This document shows positions 1-6,451 of a stretch of 32,187 nt of DNA, piece after piece. Origin of the DNA: Oscillibacter sp. (lineage in GTDB: Bacteria; Bacillota; Clostridia; Oscillospirales; Oscillospiraceae); assembly GCA_022652815.1 (NCBI GenBank), contig JALCRR010000021.1, positions 1 to 32,187 of the forward strand. Reading direction: 5' to 3'. The translations under genes and the position numbers were made by a program. Numbering within the stretch: position 1 is the first letter of the stretch; each line of letters opens with the position of its first letter. The notes under the pieces are model-generated. The model worked only from the letters and a program-made list of their open reading frames with translations. It did no database searches and was not told the origin of the DNA.

Positions 1-699
1 CACAGTTGTGCTCAGAACGGCCAGAACCAAAGAAACCACGGTCAAGCCGCAGGCCACATACACGGGCAGGGGATCGCCGTCATCGGGAAGCAGACGAAGG
101 GATCCGACCTTGCCGCCGTTCTGATCAGCTTTCCGAAAAAGCACGGCGGCCAGAGCAGCCAGCACAATGGCAACAATCACGCCGATGATGACTTTGGATT
201 TCCAGACTTGTGTGTTCAGCCCCTTCCGGCACACCCACAGGGCAACCTCATCGAGTGCAAGGATCGTCAGCGCCCAGGAACATTCCCGGTCGTACAGAAC
301 CCACAAGATGCCCAGCAGCATCACTGCCGGAACTAGGAAGCACAGTGGAGTCAGCGCCGTCACATAGAATTTTCGAATGAGGAGAGTGGCAACGGCCAAG
401 AACGCGCCGGCGCAAAGAACGACCGTTCCCACGGAACGCTTCCAGCCGGAAGCCTTGCGAAAAAGCAATGCCAGCACAATGCCCAGAGCGAGAATTCCCA
501 ATCCTGCATACAGAAAATATTGCAGATAGGCGTCCCATGCTAAAACTTCATCCAGTGTACCAAAGACATATTTCTGGCGGATCAGCAGCAGATAGAGCTC
601 TGCGAGACAGCCGCCGATAAAGAAATTCATGGCTCCGTTCCAAGTGTTGTTTTTCTTTTTTGCGGCAGACTTCTTTTCATTATTGGATTTTTGCGACAT
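1..699 (-). CDS. Multi-pass membrane protein, unknown function (3' end outside window)
   Basis: An open minus-strand frame starts at ATG 699 and stays open to the window edge, giving 233 codons without a stop. GGAGG lies 8 bases before the ATG. The first 20 or so residues are polar and lysine-rich (MSQKSNNEKKSAAKKKNN). Several hydrophobic segments follow, roughly residues 25-40, 63-80, 90-107, 117-135, 170-190 and 213-230, so it is probably an integral membrane protein with a cytoplasmic N-terminus. I see no catalytic motif and do not recognise the family. It is transcribed away from apbE and has its own promoter. Confidence 0.7.
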   Translation of the reverse strand, partial: MSQKSNNEKKSAAKKKNNTWNGAMNFFIGGCLAELYLLLIRQKYVFGTLDEVLAWDAYLQYFLYAGLGILALGIVLALLFRKASGWKRSVGTVVLCAGAFLAVATLLIRKFYVTALTPLCFLVPAVMLLGILWVLYDRECSWALTILALDEVALWVCRKGLNTQVWKSKVIIGVIVAIVLAALAAVLFRKADQNGGKVGSLRLLPDDGDPLPVYVACGLTVVSLVLAVLSTTV

Positions 700-775
700 T
701 TATCGTAACCTCCACGGTAGATTCTGAATCGAAAAGGCGGGACGGACAACAAAGACCGTCTATGCATATTCCGGT

Positions 776-804
776 ATTATAGCAGAACCGCACCGCTTTT
801 GCAA
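776..804 (-). promoter_or_regulatory. Sigma-A promoter of the membrane protein gene
   Basis: On the minus strand, TTGCAA (804-799) and TATAAT (781-776) are 17 bp apart. The expected start leaves a leader of about 70 nt before ATG 699. It is divergent from the apbE promoter, with the two -35 boxes 22 bp apart. Confidence 0.7.
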
Positions 805-826
805 GGGGAGTCCTTCGGATTTCCTG

Positions 827-855
827 TTGAGAAGTAGAAACAAAAATGGTATACT
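827..855 (+). promoter_or_regulatory. Sigma-A promoter of apbE
   Basis: TTGAGA (827-832), a 17-bp spacer and TATACT (850-855) lie about 40 bp upstream of the apbE ATG. Confidence 0.75.
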
Positions 856-897
856 AAGAGCTGATAAATGATAAGTAAAGGAATCACAGGATAGCTT

Positions 898-1974
898 ATG
901 AAAAAAATTCTGTCAATGATTGTGCTTGCCGCAGTGCTCTGCGCCCTTGCCGGCTGCGCAGCTCCTGCGAAAAGTGCCGCTTCCTCCGGGGGCGATGGCG
1001 CCTCTGCCGAGATTTTCGCCATGGATACGGTCATGGATCTGACTGCCTACGGCGACAATGGTGAGACGGCTTTAAAGGCAGCGGAAGAAAAAATCAACGC
1101 TCTGGAAGACCTGCTTTCCCGGACAAGGGAGGACAGCGAGATCTCAAAGCTGAATGCAGCGGGGGGACAGCCGGTGGAGGTTGACCCGGAGGCATTCAGC
1201 TTGATTTCCCGGGCGCAGGGGCTGGGCTATGCCGTGGACAGCACATTTAATATTACGATTGCCCCGGTGGTATCCGCGTGGGGCTTTACCACGGACCACT
1301 ATCAAGTGCCATCCCAGGCCGAGCTTTCAGAGCTTTTGACCCATGTGGATCTTGCTGATATCGAGCTGAATCCCGATGGCACCGTTGCTTTAAAAAACGG
1401 GGCGTCCATTGACCTTGGCGGTATTGCCAAAGGCTACGCCTCGGACTGCGTGTCGGACATTTTTACAGACAACGGCATTACTTCCGGCAAGATTTCTCTG
1501 GGCGGCAACGTCTATGTCTGCGGTGGGAAAGTCGACGGAACGCCTTGGCGGGTAGCTGTGCAGGACCCCAAGGACGAAACCGGCTGGGTGGGCGTTTTAA
1601 AGCTCAAGGACGCCTTTGCCGTGACCTCCGGCGGCTATCAGCGCTATTTTGAGGAAAACGGCAAGCGTTATCACCATATTATCGACCCCGCCACCGGCTA
1701 TCCGGCGGAAAGCGGCCTTGTGTCCGTTACGGTGGTGGCGAACGCCTACCAGACGTCTGCCACTGGCTCCGGTACCATGTGCGATGCCTATTCCACGGCC
1801 TTTTTTGTCATGGGTGCGGACAAGGCTCTGAATTTCTGGCGCAGCAATCAAAGCAAGGATCCATTTGATTTGGTGCTGGTGACGGAGGATAACCGCGTGC
1901 TGGTCACCAGTGGCCTTGCTGATGAATTTGAAGAAAACGAGGGCTCCGATTACACCTATGAAATCGTCCGTTAA
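898..1974 (+). CDS. apbE: FAD:protein FMN transferase (ApbE), lipoprotein
   Basis: ApbE enzymes attach FMN from FAD to a Ser/Thr of exported flavoproteins; this is family knowledge. The 358-residue product begins with a lipoprotein signal ending in LAGC (Cys about 19), so it should be anchored outside the membrane. Visible family motifs are MDTVMDLTAYG near residue 40, the DLGGIAKGYASD block near 170, GGNVYVCGG near 200, the HHIIDPATGYPA block near 255 and SATGSGTMCDAYSTA near 290, which holds the Asp metal ligand. Length is normal. It is the first gene of an operon with a NusG_II protein and a Gx transporter. No flavin-acceptor protein is visible in the window, so the target must be elsewhere. 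Confidence 0.93.
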   Translation: MKKILSMIVLAAVLCALAGCAAPAKSAASSGGDGASAEIFAMDTVMDLTAYGDNGETALKAAEEKINALEDLLSRTREDSEISKLNAAGGQPVEVDPEAFSLISRAQGLGYAVDSTFNITIAPVVSAWGFTTDHYQVPSQAELSELLTHVDLADIELNPDGTVALKNGASIDLGGIAKGYASDCVSDIFTDNGITSGKISLGGNVYVCGGKVDGTPWRVAVQDPKDETGWVGVLKLKDAFAVTSGGYQRYFEENGKRYHHIIDPATGYPAESGLVSVTVVANAYQTSATGSGTMCDAYSTAFFVMGADKALNFWRSNQSKDPFDLVLVTEDNRVLVTSGLADEFEENEGSDYTYEIVR

Positions 1975-2380
1975 ACTGCATTTCTGCCGCTGGGATTTGA
2001 TTGTCGCGGCGGCGATTCTTCTGTTGGCCGGGGGCTTGACCTTCGGTTACTGGGGACAGACCGTGTCTGCTGCCGGCAGCGGATTGACCGCTGTGGTTTC
2101 TGCCAATGGGGAGGAGATCGACCGGGTGGATCTCGCCTCTTTGAAAACCGCCGAAGAGCGAACCTATACGGATTTGGGCTATACGCTGACGGTGGAGTTT
2201 TCCCCCGACGGCGTTTGCGTGGAAACGTCCGACTGCCCCACGCAGGACTGCGTCCACACCGGAACGATTACCCGCGCGGGACAGAGCATCGTGTGTTTGC
2301 CGGCCCGCATTTCCGTGCAGCTCAAGGCTGACGTCGGTCAGGCAGCCTCCTCCGGTGACTTTGACGTGATGATCGGATAG
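1958..2380 (+). CDS. NusG domain II-containing membrane-anchored protein
   Basis: A 140-residue protein with one N-terminal membrane segment (about residues 11-30) and an extracytoplasmic domain resembling NusG domain II (PF07009). The diagnostic stretch is CPTQDCVHTGTI followed by GQSIVCLPARISVQL, with paired cysteines. An upstream in-frame start at 1910 would overlap apbE by 65 bp. I prefer ATG 1958, which overlaps the apbE stop by 17 bp and puts the membrane segment at the N-terminus. Despite the name, this stand-alone family is not a transcription factor. It typically accompanies apbE and Gx-transporter genes, so a role in extracytoplasmic flavin or redox chemistry is inferred. Confidence 0.85.
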   Translation: MKSSVKLHFCRWDLIVAAAILLLAGGLTFGYWGQTVSAAGSGLTAVVSANGEEIDRVDLASLKTAEERTYTDLGYTLTVEFSPDGVCVETSDCPTQDCVHTGTITRAGQSIVCLPARISVQLKADVGQAASSGDFDVMIG

Positions 2381-2391
2381 GGGGCGGCAAT

Positions 2392-2907
2392 GTGAAAATA
2401 ACAACGAAACAGCTGACCCTGTGCGCCGTGCTGACTGCGCTGGCGCTGGCACTTTCCTATGTGGAAAACATGATTCCGCTGGGTCTGCTGATTCCCCTGC
2501 CGGGCATCAAGCTGGGCCTTGCCAATATTGTGACGGTGTTTGCTCTTTATGCCCTAGGCCCTGGACAGGCGCTTTTGATTCTGCTGGCCCGGTGTACGTT
2601 GGGCGCGGTGTTTGCCGGAAATCTCAACGCTCTGCTCTTTTCCCTAATGGGCGGACTTTCCGCAATGCTTGTGATGATCGCCCTGTCCCGGCTCAAACGC
2701 CTTTCCATTTACGGTGTCTCCATGGGCGGCGCGGCGGCACACAACTGCGGTCAGGTGGCCGCGGCGGTTTTGACCCTTGGCAACCTGGCGCCCCTGGGCT
2801 ATTTGCCGCTGCTGCTGGGCATTTCCCTGTTTACAGGAACCCTAACCGGCCTAATCGCGGGCCTTTTGTTCCGGGCAATGGAACATACAAATCTCATGAA
2901 AGCGTGA
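2392..2907 (+). CDS. Gx transporter family membrane protein (Hpre_diP_synt_I-like)
   Basis: A 171-residue hydrophobic protein with about five membrane helices. The pattern LCAVLTALALALSYVE, then IPLPGIKLGLANIVTVFALY, then LLARCTLGAVFAGN is typical of the Gx transporter family, often annotated as heptaprenyl diphosphate synthase component I. The start is GTG 2392, preceded by AGGGGG at normal distance; an overlapping ATG at 2390 stops at once. It follows the NusG_II gene by 11 bp. The substrate is unknown. The neighbourhood suggests a flavin, quinone or isoprenoid-linked substrate, which is inference. Confidence 0.85.
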   Translation: MKITTKQLTLCAVLTALALALSYVENMIPLGLLIPLPGIKLGLANIVTVFALYALGPGQALLILLARCTLGAVFAGNLNALLFSLMGGLSAMLVMIALSRLKRLSIYGVSMGGAAAHNCGQVAAAVLTLGNLAPLGYLPLLLGISLFTGTLTGLIAGLLFRAMEHTNLMKA

Positions 2908-2916
2908 GGAGAGACG

Positions 2917-4236
2917 ATGGACGAGAGTAAGATCAGCAAAAAGGATCAAATCATTTTGCAGCAGCTGGATGTGATTCGAACCATGACGGAAAATAATATG
3001 AGCCGTATGGGAACCGATTTTTGGGGGAATCAAATTCAGCCCTTAAACGTGGGAAAAACGGAAAAAAGCGACCAAAAAGACAAAGAAACTTTTGAAATTA
3101 ACAAGCCGGATACCCCTGCGGGGTATACCGGAAATTCCGCCGCCTCCACCGGCAACGACGATACCGATGCGCCTAAAACCGAAGAGGCACCCCCAGAGAA
3201 AATCGAAGATCTTCAATCGGAGTTGGACAGCTACATCGGCCTAACGGCCATCAAAAAGGAAGTCAAAAACCTCATCAATATGGTGACGGTTTATAAGCTC
3301 CGCAGAGACAACAATCTGCCCACAACAGACCTTTCTTTGCACATGGTGTTTTCCGGAAATCCCGGTACCGGCAAGACTACCGTTGCCCGGCTGATGGCTC
3401 GGATTTACCATTCTCTCGGCATCCTGTCCAAGGGTCAGCTGGTGGAGGTGGATCGCAGCGGCCTTGTGGCCGGCTATGTGGGCCAGACGGCCATCAAGAC
3501 CTCCAAGGTGATCGACTCGGCCATCGGCGGCGTGCTGTTCATCGACGAAGCTTACGCCCTCAATGGCCGGGCGGAGAACGACTTTGGCCAGGAGGCCATC
3601 GACACCATCCTCAAGGCCATGGAGGATCACCGGGACGATCTGGTGGTGATTGTGGCGGGCTACGACGGGCTGATGGACGATTTCGTCCACTCAAACCCGG
3701 GCCTTGAATCCCGCTTCAACCGGTTTTTGCACTTTGACGATTACAATGTGGACGAGATGATGCAGATTTTTAAGTCCCAGTGCAAAAAGGGCTGCTATAC
3801 ACTGGATGATGCGGCGGAGAAGGAAGTGCGGGAGTTCATTCAGGTGTCCAACACCAACTCCATTTCCTTCGGCAATGCCCGCGGCGTGCGCAACATCTTT
3901 GAGCAGGTGCTGGTGAATCAAGCGAACCGTCTGGCGGTGCAGGAACAAGTCAGTCGGGAGGACTTGATGAAGATTGCCCTTTCCGATGTCCGCATGGCAG
4001 AGGGGAAGCCGAGCGAAGCGCCGCCTGTGGCGGATGAAGCGAGCCGACTTCGAGGAAGCGGCGTGATTAGCGCGCCCGAAGGAAGCGGTAATCACATTGC
4101 CCCGACGGTGTTATCCGCCGAGGCGGACGAAATAGAGAAAGCCGCAGATCAGACGGCGGCAGACAAAACCGAAAAAAAGCCTGCGGCAAAGCCGAAAAAG
4201 AAGCCGACAGAAAAAAAGGGCGAGGAAACAAGATGA
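2917..4236 (+). CDS. AAA+ ATPase of the CbbX/SpoVK family
   Basis: A 439-residue cytosolic AAA+ protein. Walker A is GNPGTGKT at about residues 147-154 and Walker B is VLFIDEAYAL at about 206-215. The FNRFLHF and NARGVRNIFEQ segments carry sensor and arginine-finger regions typical of CbxX/CfxQ (CbbX) and Stage V sporulation protein K. The N-terminal 105 residues are hydrophilic and low in complexity. After the ATPase core (about residue 355) comes a linker containing palindromic DNA and then a Lys/Ala/Pro-rich tail. The start has AGGAGA at good spacing. Members remodel partner proteins; the partner is not evident. The stop overlaps the next start by 4 bp (ATGA), implying coupled translation. 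Confidence 0.88.
   Translation: MDESKISKKDQIILQQLDVIRTMTENNMSRMGTDFWGNQIQPLNVGKTEKSDQKDKETFEINKPDTPAGYTGNSAASTGNDDTDAPKTEEAPPEKIEDLQSELDSYIGLTAIKKEVKNLINMVTVYKLRRDNNLPTTDLSLHMVFSGNPGTGKTTVARLMARIYHSLGILSKGQLVEVDRSGLVAGYVGQTAIKTSKVIDSAIGGVLFIDEAYALNGRAENDFGQEAIDTILKAMEDHRDDLVVIVAGYDGLMDDFVHSNPGLESRFNRFLHFDDYNVDEMMQIFKSQCKKGCYTLDDAAEKEVREFIQVSNTNSISFGNARGVRNIFEQVLVNQANRLAVQEQVSREDLMKIALSDVRMAEGKPSEAPPVADEASRLRGSGVISAPEGSGNHIAPTVLSAEADEIEKAADQTAADKTEKKPAAKPKKKPTEKKGEETR
4021..4095. repeat. Palindrome-rich segment inside the AAA+ gene
   Basis: Three nested dyads lie in frame within the linker: CCGCC/GGCGG (4021-4033), an imperfect GCCG...CGGC dyad around 4043-4062, and GTGATTA (4063-4069) with TAATCAC (4089-4095). 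The encoded stretch has no family conservation that I recognise. It resembles a mobile palindromic repeat inserted in frame. Confidence 0.4.
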
Positions 4237-5222
4237 AGGTTCTGGTACTGGCCCCCAAGGCGCGGTATGACGCCTATTCTGCCGACAACCCCACTCGGGC
4301 AAAATGCGAGCTGGTTTTTTGCGACCGCGAGGCGGACGAGAAAACCTTTCTTGCAGCCGGTGCGGATGCTTCGGCGCTGTTTGTCACGCCGGTGACGGAA
4401 GTTTCGGAGAGCCTAATGGCCCAAATGCCCAATTTGAAGCTGATTCACTCCGAGGGCGTGGGCTTTGACCGCATTGATCTAGCGGCGGCTAGAGCGCGGG
4501 GCATCTATGTGTGCAACAACGCCGGATGCAACGAAAAAGCCGTGGCGGAAATGTCCGTGATGATGATGTCCATGCTGGTTCACCGGATCCTCTGGGGAGA
4601 CCGGATGGTGCGCACAGGCCATCAAGACGAGGCCGTTCACGAGCTGGAAGTGAAGATTCCCAAGGATCTTGCCAACTGCACGGTGGGGCTGGTGGGCTTC
4701 GGCCACATTGCAAAGGCCACGGCCCGTTTGCTGAACGTGTACGGCAGCAAGGTTTTGTACTGGACCCGCCACCGCGCATCTCCCGAAGTTGAAGAGGCGT
4801 ATCACGCGGAGTATCGGTCTCTTACGGACCTTGCCCAGCAGTGCGACATTGTGAGCTTGCATCTGCCGGCGAACCCGGAGACGAGACACATCGTGGATGC
4901 GGCGTTTCTTGCCCACATGAAGCCGGAGGCGTATCTCGTCAACACGGGGCGCGGTGCTCTGATTGACGACGAGGCTTTGTGCGCGGCGATCCGCGCGGGC
5001 ACCATTGCCGGCGCGGCGGTGGACTGCTATGAGCCGGAACCTGCCACGGCGGATCATCCGCTGGTGCGTCTTGCGCAGGAATATCCGGACAAGCTGGTGC
5101 TCTGCCCCCATCAGGGCGGCATTGCCCAGTCGGCGTTTCACCATGCCCACGAAATGCTGTTTTCCGATTTGCAAAAGGTGATGGACGGCGAAAAGCCCGA
5201 CCACATTGTCAACGGACTGTAA
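4233..5222 (+). CDS. D-isomer-specific 2-hydroxyacid dehydrogenase
   Basis: A 329-residue NAD(P)-dependent oxidoreductase. The Rossmann fold is at GLVGFGHIAKATARLL (about residues 150-165), where the usual last Gly of GxGxxG is Ala. Catalytic elements are the Arg in VNTGRGALID (about 235), the Glu in AVDCYEPEP (about 265) and the His in CPHQGG (about 291). This is the phosphoglycerate dehydrogenase/D-lactate dehydrogenase superfamily, without an ACT domain. The substrate, a D-2-hydroxy acid, cannot be read from sequence. It overlaps the AAA+ gene by 4 bp and is followed by two hairpins. Confidence 0.9.
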   Translation: MKVLVLAPKARYDAYSADNPTRAKCELVFCDREADEKTFLAAGADASALFVTPVTEVSESLMAQMPNLKLIHSEGVGFDRIDLAAARARGIYVCNNAGCNEKAVAEMSVMMMSMLVHRILWGDRMVRTGHQDEAVHELEVKIPKDLANCTVGLVGFGHIAKATARLLNVYGSKVLYWTRHRASPEVEEAYHAEYRSLTDLAQQCDIVSLHLPANPETRHIVDAAFLAHMKPEAYLVNTGRGALIDDEALCAAIRAGTIAGAAVDCYEPEPATADHPLVRLAQEYPDKLVLCPHQGGIAQSAFHHAHEMLFSDLQKVMDGEKPDHIVNGL

Positions 5223-5229
5223 CGAAAAA

Positions 5230-5270
5230 CTGCCCCCATTTCTCCGGCCCTGCCGGGGGCATGGGGGCAG
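5230..5270 (+). terminator. GC-rich hairpin after the dehydrogenase gene
   Basis: CTGCCCCCAT (5230-5239) pairs perfectly with ATGGGGGCAG (5261-5270), with an inner CCGG..CCGG dyad. Only a short T run follows, so it is a possible terminator or mRNA-stabilising hairpin. Confidence 0.5.
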
Positions 5271-5290
5271 CTTTGATTCAAGAATCAAAG
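5271..5290. repeat. Second perfect hairpin, AT-rich
   Basis: CTTTGATTC, a 2-base loop and GAATCAAAG form a perfect 9-bp stem directly abutting the previous hairpin and 24 bp before the sbcD start. It could be a regulatory dyad for sbcD or part of a composite intergenic repeat. Confidence 0.45.
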
Positions 5291-5314
5291 CGAACATAAA
5301 AGGAGGGAGCACTC

Positions 5315-6451
5315 ATGAAGCTGATGCATCTTTCTGACCTGCATCTGGGATTGCGGCTGAACGAGTTTTCCATGCTGGAGGATCAGACGTATATTTTGCG
5401 GGAGATTTTGACGATTGCAGACCGGGAACACCCGGATGCGGTTTTGATTGCCGGAGATATTTATGACAAGGCGGTTCCACCGGCAGAGGCGGTGGTGCTG
5501 TTTGACGAGTTCCTTTCGGAGCTGGCGCGGCGGAATCTGGCCGTGCTGATGATCAGCGGCAACCATGATTCCCCGGAGCGCATTGCCTTTGGCAGCCGTC
5601 TGCTGCGCCACAGCCGGGTGTATCTTGCCCCGGTCTATGACGGCCGGGTGGAGCCAGTGACGCTGGAGGATGCATTCGGCCCGGTGGACTTCTGGCTGCT
5701 GCCGTTTTTGCGCCCCGCCCATGTCCGCCGGTTTTATCCGGAGGAAGCGACGGACACATATACGCAGGCTATGGCCTGCGCCGTTGGACACATGGCAATC
5801 GATCCGCTGCGGCGCAACGTTCTGGTGACCCATCAGTTTGTTACGGGAGCCACCAAGTGCGAATCGGAGAACGTCACCGTGGGCGGCACGGACAACGTGG
5901 ACGCCGCCGTATTTTCCCCCTTTACCTATACGGCGCTGGGACATATCCACTCGCCCCAGAACGCAGGCGGGGAGCGGGTGCGCTACTGCGGCACGCCACT
6001 GAAATACTCCTTTTCCGAGGCGGCACAGGAAAAGTCCGTCACCATGGTGGAACTGGGGGAAACGGGCGGCGTGCTTGTCCGCACTATTCCGCTGACGCCA
6101 CTGCGGGATTTGCTGGAAGTCCGGGGAACGTATCTGGAGGTCACCGCCCGGAGCTTTTATGAGAAATTTGACCAGAATGCCTACCTCCATGTGACGCTGA
6201 CGGACGAGGAGGACATTCCCGACGCGGTGGGCAAGCTGCGCAGCGTCTATCCCAACCTGATGAAGCTGGACTACGACAACCGGAGAACCCACTGCGGCGG
6301 AACGATTACGGGAGCGGAGAACGTGCAGAGCAAATCCCCGATGGAGCTGTTTGACGAGTTTTTTGAAGCCCAGAACGGGCAGCCCATGCATGACGAGGAG
6401 CGCTCTTTTATTCGTCGGCAGATTGAGACAATTTGGGAGGCGGAAGTATGA
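5315..6451 (+). CDS. sbcD: Exonuclease SbcD (Mre11-type nuclease subunit)
   Basis: A 378-residue calcineurin-like phosphoesterase forming the nuclease half of the SbcCD complex, which opens hairpins and trims blocked DNA ends. All metal-site motifs are present: SDLHLG (about residue 7), AGDIYD (about 48), SGNHDSPERI (about 82), VTHQF (about 171) and LGHIHSPQ (about 208). The start has AGGAGGGAG upstream. The stop overlaps the sbcC start by 4 bp, so the subunits are translationally coupled. Confidence 0.96.
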   Translation: MKLMHLSDLHLGLRLNEFSMLEDQTYILREILTIADREHPDAVLIAGDIYDKAVPPAEAVVLFDEFLSELARRNLAVLMISGNHDSPERIAFGSRLLRHSRVYLAPVYDGRVEPVTLEDAFGPVDFWLLPFLRPAHVRRFYPEEATDTYTQAMACAVGHMAIDPLRRNVLVTHQFVTGATKCESENVTVGGTDNVDAAVFSPFTYTALGHIHSPQNAGGERVRYCGTPLKYSFSEAAQEKSVTMVELGETGGVLVRTIPLTPLRDLLEVRGTYLEVTARSFYEKFDQNAYLHVTLTDEEDIPDAVGKLRSVYPNLMKLDYDNRRTHCGGTITGAENVQSKSPMELFDEFFEAQNGQPMHDEERSFIRRQIETIWEAEV

